64,000 nt of DNA, from NCBI RefSeq assembly GCF_024505085.1, contig NZ_JANIBC010000002.1, positions 62,001 through 126,000 of the forward strand. The letters run 5' to 3'. Below are positions 37,998 through 47,543 of this stretch, piece after piece. A model generated the notes under the pieces. That model ran no database searches. It had not been told where the DNA came from and was given only the letters and a program-made list of their open reading frames with translations. The stretch comes from Parvularcula maris. Lineage in GTDB: Bacteria; Pseudomonadota; Alphaproteobacteria; Caulobacterales; Parvularculaceae. Made by a program: the position numbers and the translations under genes. Within the stretch, counting starts at the first letter, position 1, and every line of letters starts with the position of its first letter.

Positions 37998-40715
37998 GTG
38001 AACAAAGCCCTTTTCCTTGCCACGACGGCACTCTTCAGCGTCTCGGCAGTCGGCACCGCCGCTGCCCAGGACGTTGACGAGATCGTCGTGACCGCCACCA
38101 AGCGTGAGCAGACCCTGCAGGAAGTTCCGATCGCCGTCTCCGTGATCCAGGAAGACACCATCGAGAACGCGCAGATCCAGGACGCCATCGACCTTCAGTC
38201 CGTCGTCCCCTCGCTTCGTGTCAGCCAGCTCGAGCGTACCTCGAACACCACCTTCATCATCCGCGGCTTCGGCTCGGGCGCCAATAACCCCGGCATCGAG
38301 CCCTCGGTCGCCGTGTTCATCGACGGCGTGTTCCGCACCCGTGCAGGCTCGGCCCTGGACGACTTCCTCGCGCTTGAGCGCATCGAGGTCCTGAAGGGTC
38401 CGCAGTCGACCCTGTTCGGCAAGAACGCCTCCGCCGGTGTGGTCTCGGTCGTCACCAAGAAGCCCGAGTACAACTGGAACGGCGTCGTCGAAGGCACGCT
38501 CGGCAATTTCGACCAGCGCATTGTCAAGGGCTACCTGACCGGCCCGATCAACGACATCTTCGCCTTCTCGCTCTCCGGCACCTATAACGAGCGTGACGGC
38601 TACTTCGAGAACCTCGGCGACACCGCCGACTACAACAACCGCGACCGCTACAGCCTCCGCGGCCAGCTTCTCGCCCAGCCCACCGACAATCTCGAGTTCC
38701 GCCTCATCGCCGACTATGCCGAGATCGACGAGCGCTGCTGCGGCACCGCGCGCGTCACCGACGGTGACGCCGGCGCCATCATCCGCGACCTTCTCGGCGG
38801 TCAGACCCCTAATGTCGGCGCGTTCGACTACGTCATCGCCAACGACGTCGAGAACAACAACGAGATCGTCAACTCCGGCCTCTCCTTCCAGGCCGAGTGG
38901 GACATCAACCCCGATGTCTCCCTGACCTATATCGGCGCGCTGCGTCGCTACGACGACTTCGTCGACTATGAGGGCGACTTCACCACCCTCTCCACCCTCG
39001 GCACGAACATCCGCGGCGTGAACAGCGATACCATGACCCACGAGCTTCGCCTCAGCGGGGTCAAGGATCGCTTCAGCTACCTTTTGGGCGCCTACTACTT
39101 CAACGAGGACCTGGTCATCAACGATGCCCGCCTCTATGGCGACGACACGCGGAACTACGTCGACCTGCTTTCCGCGGCGCTCGCTGGTGAGTTCGTCGAG
39201 GTCGCGCCTGGCGTGAACATTCCGAACGCAGCCGCCAGCCCGATCACGGCGCTCGAAGTCGGCCTCGGCCTGCCCGTCGGTCAGACCTTCTGGCAGGACG
39301 GCGGCGGTACCTTCTTCACCGCCGAGCAGGACGACGAGCAGTGGCAGCTCTTCGGTCAGTTCGACTTCGAGGTCACCGACCGTCTGACCCTGACCGCAGG
39401 CGTCGCCTGGTTCAACGCGGACAAGGCCGTCGACTTTCGCAATGTCGGCCGCACCAACCCGTTCTCGGACCTGAACTTCGTCGATATCGGCTTCGGCCAG
39501 GCCTTCGGCGCGGCGGTGAACGGTCTGCTGACCTCGCCTCTGGCGGCAGCGGTTCCCGATCCCAGCGTCTTCGCCAACGGCATCACGCCTGACGCCATCG
39601 CCGCCTACAGCGCGGCGGCCGCTCTGTCGGACGGTGCCCTTCCCTCGGTCGCAGCCCTTCAGGCGGCGGCTGCGGACCCCGAGCAGAACCCGCTCCTGGG
39701 TCTGTTCCCGGCGCTGCAGCCCCTCGGGCCGCTCACCCCGTTCCCGAACTCCGTCGAGGACGGCACGAGCTCCGACAGCGACGTGCCCTACACCCTGCGC
39801 GCGTCCTACGACCTGACCGACCGGACCAACATCTACCTCAGCTACGCGACCGGCTTCAAAGCCACCTCGTGGAACCTGACGCCGGATACCCGTCCGTTCG
39901 CTCAAGACTTCTCCGCTCTCCTCGCTTCCGGCGAGCTGGCGGCTGACGGTGTCGGCGGGCAGCCGGTGGTCAACACGGCCATCGCGCTCCAGTCGCTGGG
40001 CATCCCCAACCAGTACACCGGCACCCGCTTCGCCGAGCCTGAGACCACCAAGGTGCTCGAGTTCGGTCTGAAGACCCGCTTCGCTTGGGGCTCGCTGAAC
40101 ACGGCCGTGTTCCGCCAGATCGTCGAGGACCTTCAGAGCTCGATCTTCCAGGGCACGGGCTTCGTCGTCTCCAACGCCGGTGAGCAGGAAGCCATCGGTT
40201 TCGAGTTCGACGCCGTGATCCAGCCGCCGATGATCGAAGGCCTCACCTTCAACATCGCCGGTCTCTACCTGGACTCGCAGTTCAACGACTTCCCCAACGC
40301 TTCGGTCCTCATCGGCGGTGAAGCCGATCTGGCCGACGGCGTCGCGGACGGCATCGGCAACCTCGATGGCGAGCGTCCTGCGGGCGTGCCCGAGTTCTCC
40401 GGCTCCTTCGGTGCCGAGTACCGCGTGCCGCTCAGCGCCGGTGAGCTCTTCATCCGTGGTGACTACCAGTATGAGAGCAACGTGCAGGTCGTGCAGAACG
40501 TCCCGGAAGAGACGCTCTCCCGCGAGATCGGCATGCTCAACGCTTCGATCGGCGTGCAGCTCGACAACGGCCTCGAAGCGCTGGTCTGGGCTCGCAACCT
40601 GAACGAGGACGAGTTCTTCACCTCGGGCTTCCCGACCACGCTGCAGCCGGGCTCCATCTCGGCCTATCCGAACATGCCGCGCACCTACGGCGTGACGGTC
40701 CGCAAGCGCTTCTAA
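37998..40715 (+). CDS. TonB-dependent outer-membrane receptor
   Basis: A 905-residue outer-membrane transporter. A signal peptide (LATTALFSVSAVGTAAAQ) is followed by the TonB box region DEIVVTATKREQTLQE. The plug spans about residues 40 to 165, with IRGFGSGANNPGIEPSVAVF and the LKGPQSTLFGKNASAGVV motif. A 22-strand barrel completes it, and the C-terminus is YGVTVRKRF with the usual terminal aromatic. This plug resembles the family of carbohydrate and xenobiotic receptors abundant in sphingomonads and caulobacters rather than siderophore receptors. The GTG start is preceded by AGGGAGG. The ligand cannot be inferred. Confidence 0.95.
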   Translation: MNKALFLATTALFSVSAVGTAAAQDVDEIVVTATKREQTLQEVPIAVSVIQEDTIENAQIQDAIDLQSVVPSLRVSQLERTSNTTFIIRGFGSGANNPGIEPSVAVFIDGVFRTRAGSALDDFLALERIEVLKGPQSTLFGKNASAGVVSVVTKKPEYNWNGVVEGTLGNFDQRIVKGYLTGPINDIFAFSLSGTYNERDGYFENLGDTADYNNRDRYSLRGQLLAQPTDNLEFRLIADYAEIDERCCGTARVTDGDAGAIIRDLLGGQTPNVGAFDYVIANDVENNNEIVNSGLSFQAEWDINPDVSLTYIGALRRYDDFVDYEGDFTTLSTLGTNIRGVNSDTMTHELRLSGVKDRFSYLLGAYYFNEDLVINDARLYGDDTRNYVDLLSAALAGEFVEVAPGVNIPNAAASPITALEVGLGLPVGQTFWQDGGGTFFTAEQDDEQWQLFGQFDFEVTDRLTLTAGVAWFNADKAVDFRNVGRTNPFSDLNFVDIGFGQAFGAAVNGLLTSPLAAAVPDPSVFANGITPDAIAAYSAAAALSDGALPSVAALQAAAADPEQNPLLGLFPALQPLGPLTPFPNSVEDGTSSDSDVPYTLRASYDLTDRTNIYLSYATGFKATSWNLTPDTRPFAQDFSALLASGELAADGVGGQPVVNTAIALQSLGIPNQYTGTRFAEPETTKVLEFGLKTRFAWGSLNTAVFRQIVEDLQSSIFQGTGFVVSNAGEQEAIGFEFDAVIQPPMIEGLTFNIAGLYLDSQFNDFPNASVLIGGEADLADGVADGIGNLDGERPAGVPEFSGSFGAEYRVPLSAGELFIRGDYQYESNVQVVQNVPEETLSREIGMLNASIGVQLDNGLEALVWARNLNEDEFFTSGFPTTLQPGSISAYPNMPRTYGVTVRKRF

Positions 40716-40736
40716 GCTTCGCACTCCAACAAGAAG

Positions 40737-40768
40737 AAAGCCCCGCCGAGCGATCGGCGGGGCTTTTT
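40737..40768 (+). terminator. Rho-independent terminator after TonB-dependent receptor gene
   Basis: A 13-base perfect stem (AAAGCCCCGCCGA with TCGGCGGGGCTTT) and GCGA loop, ending in a T-run, 21 bases after the stop. Confidence 0.93.
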
Positions 40769-40830
40769 GTATCTAGGCGAATGGCGGGAACAGAGCGGCT
40801 AGCCTGGTAACCCTCCGTCAGCGAACGATT

Positions 40831-41205
40831 TCAGCCCTTAGCAGGCGCGTAGAAAGCCAGCTTGTTGCCGTCGAGGTCGCGGGCATAGGCCATGTAGAAC
40901 TGCTCGCCGCGCACGCCCGGCTCGCCCTCGTCTTCGCCGCCGAGCTCCAACGCCTTGGCATGCAGGCTGTCCACCTTCTCCCGCGACCCAGCAAGAAGGG
41001 CCACCATCATGCCGTTGCCGACACTGGCCTTCTCGCCGTTGAAGGGCTTGGTCAGCACGATGAGCGGCTCGGAGAAGTTCTTGCCGATGCCCACCTGCTG
41101 ATCGCCCTCCATCAGGACGTTCGCCTCCAAGATGGAGAGCAGCTCCGCATAGAAATCTTTGGCTTTCGGTAGATCGTTCGTGCCGATGGTCACGTAGGCC
41201 AGCAT
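40831..41205 (-). CDS. VOC/glyoxalase-fold protein
   Basis: A small soluble protein of 124 residues with the vicinal-oxygen-chelate fold: YVTIGTNDLPKAKDFYAELL at the N-terminus and the C-terminal YARDLDGNKLAFYAP with the metal-binding Asp-x-Asp-Gly-Asn-Lys pattern. Such proteins include glyoxalases, dioxygenases and resistance proteins; which one cannot be told. The ATG at 41205 has AGGAG in front, and the longer frame upstream is unsupported. It lies 28 bases after the nrdJ stop, so it may be cotranscribed. Confidence 0.8.
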   Translation of the reverse strand: MLAYVTIGTNDLPKAKDFYAELLSILEANVLMEGDQQVGIGKNFSEPLIVLTKPFNGEKASVGNGMMVALLAGSREKVDSLHAKALELGGEDEGEPGVRGEQFYMAYARDLDGNKLAFYAPAKG

Positions 41206-41233
41206 GGGTTTCTCCTCTTGCTGTTGATGGTGT

Positions 41234-44200
41234 TCAGCTACATCCCGACGAGGCACCGCAGCTCTCGCAGCGCAGGCACGTGCCGTTGCGGACGAGCGTG
41301 AACTGTCCGCACTCACCGCAGGCATCACCTTCATAGCCCTTGAGGCGGGCCTCTTCCTGCTCGCTGCGTTCAGGCACCGCCTGGAGCCGGGGCGCCTGCT
41401 TCGGAGCTTCAGTCTTGGTCGGTGCGTCCTCGTTCTCGCCCTCGCCCGCGCTGTCCTTGTTGCGGAAGCGGTCAAAGTCGCCGCCGCGCAGGACCACGAG
41501 GTTGTCCATCGCCTGACTGCGGGTCAGACCCTTCGAGATGAAGCGCTGCGCCTCCTTCTCGACGCCCTCCTTCTCCACTCCGCTGCCCAGGCCGAACGTG
41601 CCCTCTCCCTCCGGCACGTGGCCGAGGTCGGAGCGGCCGAGATAGGAGATGGCCAGCTCACGGAAGATATAGTCGAGGAGCGAGGTCGCGTTCTTGATCC
41701 GGTCGTTGCCCTGCACCGGCCCTGCAGGCTCGAAGCGGGTAAAGAGATAGGCATCGACGAACTCCTCCAGCGGCACGCCGTATTGGAGGCCTAGAGAGAT
41801 CGCGATGGCGAAGTTGTTCATCAGCGACCGGAAGGCCGCGCCCTCCTTGTGCATGTCGATGAAGATCTCGCCTAGCTCGCCGTCCTCGAACTCCCCCGTA
41901 TGCAGATAGACCTTGTGGCCGCCGATGATCGCCTTCTGGATATACCCCTTGCGCCGGTCGGGCAGCTTGCGGCGTCCGGGGCCGCGCTCGATGACCTTCT
42001 GCACGACCCGCTCGGCGAAGACCCGGCCCCGCTCTCCGGGGTTCATCTCGGCGAAGTCCTCCGTATCGAGCTCATCGGCCCCGGCCAGCACGCTGGAGAG
42101 CGGCTGGCTCAGCTTCGAGCCGTCGCGGTAGAGGGCCACCGCCTTGAGCCCGAGCGCATGGGCGCTCTCATAGGCTGTCAGGCAGTCCCGCACGCTGGCA
42201 CTGGCGGGAAGGTTGACCGTCTTCGAGATGGCGCCAGACACGAAGGGCTGCACCGCCGCCATCATCTCCACATGGGCGCCGACGCTGAGTGCCCTCGTGC
42301 CGATCTTGCCGCAGGGCGCCGCGCAGTCGAAGACCGGCAGGTGCTCGCGCTTGAGATGCGGTGCGCCCTCCAGGGTCATCGTCCCGCAGCAGTAGAGGCT
42401 CGCCCGGTGCACATCCTCGTCGGAAAAACCCAGATCCCTCAGCGTTCTGTAGCCGGACTGGTAGAGCTGCTCGTCGTCGAAGCCGAGCGTACCCCGCATG
42501 AAGCTCTCGCCCAGCACATCGGCGGTGAAGGCGTAGGTCATGTCGAAGGCGCCTTCGAGCGCCGCCTCCAGCGCCTCGATCTGCCGCTCGCCAAAGCCCT
42601 CGTCGCGCAAGGAGTCGAAGGAGACACCCGGTGCATCCTCGAGCGTCGCCCGACCCAGAGCATAGGTCTGCATGTCGGCGATCTCGGCTTCGGAGTAGCC
42701 CAGTGTCCTCAGCGCTCTTGGCACGGAGCGGTTGATAATCTTGACCGTGCCTCCCCCAACGAGCTGCTTGAACTTGACCAGCGCATAGTCGGGCTCGATC
42801 CCCGTGGTGTCACAGTCCATCAGCAGGCCGATGGTCCCGGTCGGCGCGATGGCGGAGAGCTGCGCGTTGCGAAGCCCCTTCGCCTCTACCAGCGCAGCTC
42901 CCTCAGCGAGCGCCGAAGCGGCGGCTTCTGCCAGCCCCGCGAAGGGGACGCGGGCGGACTCCAGAACCGGAGGAACAACCTTCAGCTCGCGGAAGACACC
43001 TCTTCCCGCGGCGGCGAGGTGGTTGCGCATCACCTTCTCCACCGAGCCGCTATTGGCCTCGTACCGGTCGAAGGCGCCGATCTCACCGGCCATCTCGGCG
43101 GAGGTCTTCATGGCGACCCCCTGCATCAGGGCCATGATCGCGCCTCCGGCGGCGCGCCCCGCATCGCTGTCATAGGGCAGGCCGCAGGACATGAGGAGGC
43201 CCCCTAGATTGGCGAAACCGAGCCCCAGCGTGCGGTAGCGGTGGCTGCGCTCGGCGATGGCGGCGGAGGGGTAGCTCGCCATGCCGACGGAGATCTCGAG
43301 CGCGATCGTTAGAAGGCGGCTGGCCTGGGCGAGACCCTCGTGATCGAAGCCGCCGTCCTGCTTCAAGAACTTCAGAAGGTTGATGCTGGCAAGGTTGCAG
43401 GCCGTGTCGTCGAGGAAGAGGTACTCGGAACAGGGGTTCGACGCCCTGATCTCTCCGTCGGCAGCGCAAGTGTGCCAGTCGTTGATCGTGTCCGCGAACT
43501 GCACGCCGGGATCGGCGGAGGCCCAGGCGGCCTCGCCGATCTCCTGCCAGAGCTCACCGGCGTTCACCGTGCGGACCACCTTGCCGTCGAGGCGCCTGGT
43601 CAGCTTCCAGTCTTCGCCCTTTTCGGCAGCGTCGAGGAAGGCATCTGTCACCCTCACCGAAAGGTTGGCGTTCTGCCCACTGACCGTGCGGTAGCCCTCG
43701 CTGTCCCAGTCCACGGTGAAGACCTGCGTCTCCGGCCCCTTGCCCGAGGCTGCGAGCATCCGCAGGGCACGGTCGATGAGCCCTGCGGGCACCGCGTCGC
43801 GCTTCGCACGGCTCACCGCACGGCGCAGCTTCTCGTTCGAGCGCAGGTCGAAGGAGGAGTTCTCGAGCCCTTCCCCTACCGCCGAGGTGATGGCGCGCAG
43901 GTGCCGCTCGATCACGGCGGAGCCTGCGGCGAGCGCTGCGACCTTCTCCTCCTCACGCCGCTTCCAGGTGATGAACTCCTCGATGTCGGGATGGTCCGCA
44001 TCGAGAACGACCATCTTGGCCGCCCGCCTGGTTGTGCCGCCGGATTTGATAGCGCCTGCCGCGCTGTCGGCGACTTTCAGGAAGCTGATGAGGCCGGAGG
44101 TCGTCCCCCCGCCGGAAAGCGGCTCGCCCGCCGAACGCAGCTTGGAGAAGTTGGATCCCGAGCCCGAGCCGTATTTGAACAGCTTCGCCTCGCGGGTGAT

Positions 44201-44788
44201 GAGATCGAAGATGCCGTCCTTGCCGATCAACGAGTCCTCGACCGACTGGATGAAGCAGGCATGGGGCTGGGGGTGGGCGTAGACGTCTTCCACCTCCACG
44301 ACCTCACCGGCCTTCTCGTCGAAGCGGTAGTGCCCCCGCCCGTCAGCAGACAGACCATAGGCCCAGTGGAGCCCCGTCGAGAACCACTGCGGCGAGTTGG
44401 GCGCGGCGATCTGGTGGCGCAGCATGGCCGCGATCTCATCGCGGAAGGTCAGCGCGTCCTCGGCGCCGAAGAGCCCCTGTTTGATACCGTGATAGGCCCA
44501 GGCCGAGGCGATGCGGCCGAAGGCCTGCTCGGCATCGGTCTCGGGGCCGAAGGAGGCACCCTCTTCCGGCTCGCGCCGCTGCAGCTCCTGCGGGATGCCG
44601 TCCTCCGGCACCGGGCGGGTGGAGGAGGGAACGCCGCGCTTGCGGAAGTACTTGCGCACCAGAATGTCGCCTGCGAGCGCGCTGAAGGTCTCGGGAAGGT
44701 CCGCCTCGATCTGCCCGCTCTCCAGCGCGATGCTGCGCCGCTCCGCTTTGATCGTTCCGAGCTTGGCGAAATGAGGGGTGATCTTCAT
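41234..44788 (-). CDS. nrdJ: Vitamin B12-dependent (class II) ribonucleotide reductase
   Basis: An 1184-residue adenosylcobalamin enzyme that makes deoxyribonucleotides with or without oxygen. The radical and redox cysteines lie in [20 protein letters not shown] (residues about 455 to 475); [16 protein letters not shown] and [15 protein letters not shown] are family markers. The C-terminus is a zinc-ribbon-like tail with CGECG and [10 protein letters not shown], thought to regenerate the active-site disulfide. No intein or frameshift is seen. No cobalamin riboswitch is evident upstream. The next gene downstream is the VOC protein. Confidence 0.97.
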   Translation of the reverse strand: MKITPHFAKLGTIKAERRSIALESGQIEADLPETFSALAGDILVRKYFRKRGVPSSTRPVPEDGIPQELQRREPEEGASFGPETDAEQAFGRIASAWAYHGIKQGLFGAEDALTFRDEIAAMLRHQIAAPNSPQWFSTGLHWAYGLSADGRGHYRFDEKAGEVVEVEDVYAHPQPHACFIQSVEDSLIGKDGIFDLITREAKLFKYGSGSGSNFSKLRSAGEPLSGGGTTSGLISFLKVADSAAGAIKSGGTTRRAAKMVVLDADHPDIEEFITWKRREEEKVAALAAGSAVIERHLRAITSAVGEGLENSSFDLRSNEKLRRAVSRAKRDAVPAGLIDRALRMLAASGKGPETQVFTVDWDSEGYRTVSGQNANLSVRVTDAFLDAAEKGEDWKLTRRLDGKVVRTVNAGELWQEIGEAAWASADPGVQFADTINDWHTCAADGEIRASNPCSEYLFLDDTACNLASINLLKFLKQDGGFDHEGLAQASRLLTIALEISVGMASYPSAAIAERSHRYRTLGLGFANLGGLLMSCGLPYDSDAGRAAGGAIMALMQGVAMKTSAEMAGEIGAFDRYEANSGSVEKVMRNHLAAAGRGVFRELKVVPPVLESARVPFAGLAEAAASALAEGAALVEAKGLRNAQLSAIAPTGTIGLLMDCDTTGIEPDYALVKFKQLVGGGTVKIINRSVPRALRTLGYSEAEIADMQTYALGRATLEDAPGVSFDSLRDEGFGERQIEALEAALEGAFDMTYAFTADVLGESFMRGTLGFDDEQLYQSGYRTLRDLGFSDEDVHRASLYCCGTMTLEGAPHLKREHLPVFDCAAPCGKIGTRALSVGAHVEMMAAVQPFVSGAISKTVNLPASASVRDCLTAYESAHALGLKAVALYRDGSKLSQPLSSVLAGADELDTEDFAEMNPGERGRVFAERVVQKVIERGPGRRKLPDRRKGYIQKAIIGGHKVYLHTGEFEDGELGEIFIDMHKEGAAFRSLMNNFAIAISLGLQYGVPLEEFVDAYLFTRFEPAGPVQGNDRIKNATSLLDYIFRELAISYLGRSDLGHVPEGEGTFGLGSGVEKEGVEKEAQRFISKGLTRSQAMDNLVVLRGGDFDRFRNKDSAGEGENEDAPTKTEAPKQAPRLQAVPERSEQEEARLKGYEGDACGECGQFTLVRNGTCLRCESCGASSGCS

Positions 44789-45003
44789 GGCGGCTGAAAC
44801 CTCCGAGAACCGGCGTCGTGCAGGACTGAGTTGGAGAGTGTCGCGCCCTGCGCCAAGTCATTTTGCGTTCAGCGGCGGTCTGTCCAGGCCGGGTGAACTG
44901 CAACCACCGGCTCATTTATGCATTTTTGGTTAACAAGCCGGATGACAAATCGTCAGTCGCGAATTAGGATAGCCGTCACAAGTTTTAGGAGTGGGGCCGA
45001 AGC

Positions 45004-45537
45004 ATGGGCGAAGGGGTGTTCGCCGGCAGCGATCGTACTGGCAGCGGCGACGAGCCGCGCGAGGTTCGCGGCACGGTCAAATGGTTCGATCAGACCAAGG
45101 GCTACGGCTTCATCACCCCCGATGACGGCGGCTCCGACATCATGATCCACAGCTCCTGCCTGCGCTCTTCCGGCGTCGAGAACCCCGAAGAGGGAGACGC
45201 CATCACCTGCGAGGCGATCCGCCGGGACAAGGGGCTGCAGGCCACCAAGATCCTCAACCTCACCTGCTCGGAGAAGCGTCCCGTGCCGAGCCAGATCCCG
45301 CCGCGCGACCTGCCCGACGGACCGTTGACCACGGTGACGGTCAAGTGGTTCAGCCGCGCCAAGGGCTACGGCTTTCTGCAGGAAGAGGGCTCCTCCGAGG
45401 ACATCTTCGTCCATATGGAGACTGTCCGTGCTGGCGGCTTTTCGGAGCTCGAGACCGGCCAGCGCCTCGATGCCAGCCTCGTCCGCGGACCGAAGGGCTG
45501 GATGGCCAAGGCCGTGGCGCCCCACCGGGCTCACTGA
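45004..45537 (+). CDS. Double cold-shock-domain protein
   Basis: A 177-residue RNA/ssDNA-binding protein with two cold-shock domains: GTVKWFDQTKGYGFITPDDG at about residues 22 to 41 and VKWFSRAKGYGFLQEEG at about residues 112 to 128, each with the RNP-type aromatic motif. Long alphaproteobacterial Csp proteins with two domains (CspC/CspD of Caulobacter) match this. The second domain has the degenerate second RNP (IFVHMETVR). The gene is divergent from nrdJ; it may act as an RNA chaperone. Confidence 0.9.
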   Translation: MGEGVFAGSDRTGSGDEPREVRGTVKWFDQTKGYGFITPDDGGSDIMIHSSCLRSSGVENPEEGDAITCEAIRRDKGLQATKILNLTCSEKRPVPSQIPPRDLPDGPLTTVTVKWFSRAKGYGFLQEEGSSEDIFVHMETVRAGGFSELETGQRLDASLVRGPKGWMAKAVAPHRAH

Positions 45538-45653
45538 GACTTGGCAAAAGCGGCGGCCCAGGGCGGCTTTCTCGCCCCTGACCCCTTGCCTTTTCCCCAC
45601 CTCCGCGTTACCCGCCGCGGCTACCGAATTTCTCGCTTAGGGCGGCCTGACCC

Positions 45654-45872
45654 ATGAAAAAAGACATTCACCCCGAGTACCACATGATCACCGTCACCAT
45701 GACGGACGGCTCCACCTTCCAGACGCGCTCCACCTGGGGCAAGGAAGGCGACACGCTGAACCTGGACATCGACCCCTCCAGCCACCCGGCCTGGACCGGT
45801 GGCCCGCAGAAGATCTCCGACAAGGGCCGCGTCTCGAAGTTCAAGAACAAGTTCGGCAATTTCGGGCTCTAG
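45654..45872 (+). CDS. rpmE: 50S ribosomal protein L31 (cysteine-free form)
   Basis: A 72-residue ribosomal protein: [20 protein letters not shown], then [17 protein letters not shown] and SHPAWTGG. The zinc-binding cysteines of C+ L31 are absent, so it is the C-minus type that does not store zinc. It stands alone with its own start and a hairpin afterwards. Confidence 0.95.
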   Translation: MKKDIHPEYHMITVTMTDGSTFQTRSTWGKEGDTLNLDIDPSSHPAWTGGPQKISDKGRVSKFKNKFGNFGL

Positions 45873-45894
45873 GCTAGTTCTCTCTTAAGTTATC

Positions 45895-45910
45895 CTGCCC
45901 TTCGGGGCAG
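45895..45910 (+). terminator. Hairpin after rpmE
   Basis: A 6-base stem CTGCCC/GGGCAG with loop TTCG, 22 bases after the stop. No T-run, so it may be a weak terminator or a 3' stability element. Confidence 0.4.
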
Positions 45911-45942
45911 TGCGATCGCATGTGTCTGAGAGTAGTTCGGCC

Positions 45943-46056
45943 GTCATCCCGGAAAGCCATTAGGCTTATCCGGGACCCATGGACCAAACCATTGCTCTTG
46001 CTTGGCTCGGTTAGTCCATGGGTCCCGGCTCTCCGCTGCGCTACGGCCGGGATGAC
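45943..46056. repeat. Family A dispersed inverted-repeat element, copy 1
   Basis: A 114-base element with terminal 10-base inverted repeats GTCATCCCGG and CCGGGATGAC. The inner arms carry ATCCGGGACCCATGGAC and GTCCATGGGTCCCGG, so the whole can fold into a long imperfect cruciform around a spacer. Copies 2 and 3 are at 58841 and 62214. It lies between rpmE and the MATE gene, ending 53 bases before the probable MATE start. Confidence 0.9.
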
Positions 46057-46096
46057 GCCAGAATACACCATATGCAATTGCTCTCCCCCTCAGGGA

Positions 46097-46112
46097 GGAG
46101 GTAGTTCTTATC
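46097..46112 (+). promoter_or_regulatory. Strong ribosome-binding site in front of an ATC codon (MATE start)
   Basis: GGAGG at 46097-46101, eight bases before the ATC codon at 46110. No in-frame ATG, GTG or TTG exists between the stop codon at 46053 and position 46227, which would already cut off transmembrane helix 1. Confidence 0.5.
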
Positions 46113-47501
46113 CCTTCTATCTCTCCCGATAACGCCCCCCAACCAGCCACCCTGAGCCGAGCGCTGGCTATCGCCTGGCCAGCCAGCCTGGCTGCCATCA
46201 TCACCCCGCTTCTGGGTCTGATCGACGTGGCGGTGCTCGCTAGAGCCGCCGAAACCGAAGCCTTGGCCGGTGCGTCCCTGGCAGGGGCGGTCTTTTCCCT
46301 TCTCTATTGGAGCTTCGGCTTCCTGCGCATGAGCCTCTCCGGGCTCTCCGCCCAGGCGCTCGGTGAGGACAACGAAGCCAGGCTAAGGCGCTACCTGCTA
46401 CAGGGTCTCCTCATCGGCGCAGGCGCCGGGCTTCTCCTTCTGCTGCTGGGCATCCCGATCCAGGCGGCGGCGAGGCTCGTGCTGGTGGAGGGGTCCGAGG
46501 CGTCCCCCGGCGCTGCCGCCGCCATGGACACCTATATCGGCATCAGGCTTCTCGCGGCTCCCTTCGCTGTCGCCACCACGGCGATCCTAGGCTGGCTCAC
46601 CGGCCAGGGTCGGACCCGGCTCCTCATGCTGGTCACCAGCGCCATCGCGCTGATCAACGCAGGGCTCAGCGTCCTTTTCGTTCTTGGGTTGGGCTACGGC
46701 ATCGCTGGCCTAGCGGCTGCCACGGCGCTTGCCGAGACCGCGGGCTTCCTGATTGGGCTGGCCTGCGTGGCCCACGTGGCAGGCAGTCGCGGCGGATGGC
46801 GGTCGGGCTGGCCGCTCGCCAGCATCCGCGAGGGGATCGGCGTAGTCCTCGGCCTCAACCGGGACATCTTCCTGCGTACCGTGCTTCTCGACATCGTGTT
46901 CCTGAGCTTCGCCCGGTTCGGCGCGGAGCTCGGCGATCTGACCTTGGCCGCCAACCACGTCCTTCTGAACTTGGTCCTGACCGCCACCCTCCTTCTCGAC
47001 GGCCCGGCCATCGCCGCCGAGACCTTTGTCGGTCAGGCGGCCGGGGCCAGCGGCGACCGGAGCCGCCTGTTCGCCAGCGCCTGGCGAAGCGCGCTCGCGC
47101 CCGCGGTGCTTCTGGCTCTCACCCTGTGCGCGGTGCTGATTGTGTTCGGACAGCCGCTTCTCACCCTGACCATTGGCGATCAGGCGGGCGGGGCGGAGGT
47201 CCTCTCCGAGGCCCGCCGCTTCCTCCCCTGGCTCGCCCTCATGCCGGTCACGGTGGCCGGAGCTTACTATCTCGACGGCGTCTTCATCGGCGCGACCAGG
47301 GGCCGGGACCTGCGCAACACGATGGCGGTGAGCACGCTCTTCTTCCTCGGCACGGCGCTTCACCTGACGGACCGCTTCGGCAATCACGGCCTTTGGGCGG
47401 CACTGCTTCTCTTCATGCTGGTGAGAACCGCCGCGCTTCTGACCCGCTGGCCTTCTCTCGCAGCCCAGATCACCGCGCCGCGCGACGTCAAGGCAGGTTG
47501 A
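46110..47501 (+). CDS. MATE-family multidrug/toxin exporter, probable ATC start
   Basis: An inner-membrane exporter with about 12 hydrophobic segments, most like DinF-type MATE proteins; 463 residues if it starts at the ATC at 46110. The first helix is ALAIAWPASLAAIITPLLGL with IDVAVLARAAETEALAGASL, a family start that lies upstream of the GTG at 46227. The frame is open from 46056 but offers no ATG, GTG or TTG before 46227; ATC at 46110 has the best ribosome site. Other features are SGLSAQALGE and GRTRLLML. CTG at 46152 is an alternative. A missed base in the sequence would also explain this. Confidence 0.8.
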   Translation: MPSISPDNAPQPATLSRALAIAWPASLAAIITPLLGLIDVAVLARAAETEALAGASLAGAVFSLLYWSFGFLRMSLSGLSAQALGEDNEARLRRYLLQGLLIGAGAGLLLLLLGIPIQAAARLVLVEGSEASPGAAAAMDTYIGIRLLAAPFAVATTAILGWLTGQGRTRLLMLVTSAIALINAGLSVLFVLGLGYGIAGLAAATALAETAGFLIGLACVAHVAGSRGGWRSGWPLASIREGIGVVLGLNRDIFLRTVLLDIVFLSFARFGAELGDLTLAANHVLLNLVLTATLLLDGPAIAAETFVGQAAGASGDRSRLFASAWRSALAPAVLLALTLCAVLIVFGQPLLTLTIGDQAGGAEVLSEARRFLPWLALMPVTVAGAYYLDGVFIGATRGRDLRNTMAVSTLFFLGTALHLTDRFGNHGLWAALLLFMLVRTAALLTRWPSLAAQITAPRDVKAG

Positions 47502-47543
47502 GCGCTTCTTGCGCCGAGGCCTTCGAAGCCCCAAACGAGACCC

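Noticed and set aside
37983-40724. 913-codon open frame on the minus strand
   Set aside because: Antisense to the TonB-dependent receptor gene, which has a signal peptide, plug motifs and C-terminal aromatic; the antisense product has no recognisable features.
44789-45003. Cobalamin riboswitch or NrdR boxes upstream of nrdJ
   Set aside because: No B12 box and no pair of NrdR-like palindromes could be read in the interval.
45538-45653. Terminator after the cold-shock gene
   Set aside because: Only a 5-base GGGCG/CGCCC stem without a T-run; too weak to call.
46227-47501. GTG at 46227 as the MATE start
   Set aside because: It falls inside the first transmembrane helix, removing the conserved N-terminus that is encoded just upstream in the same frame.
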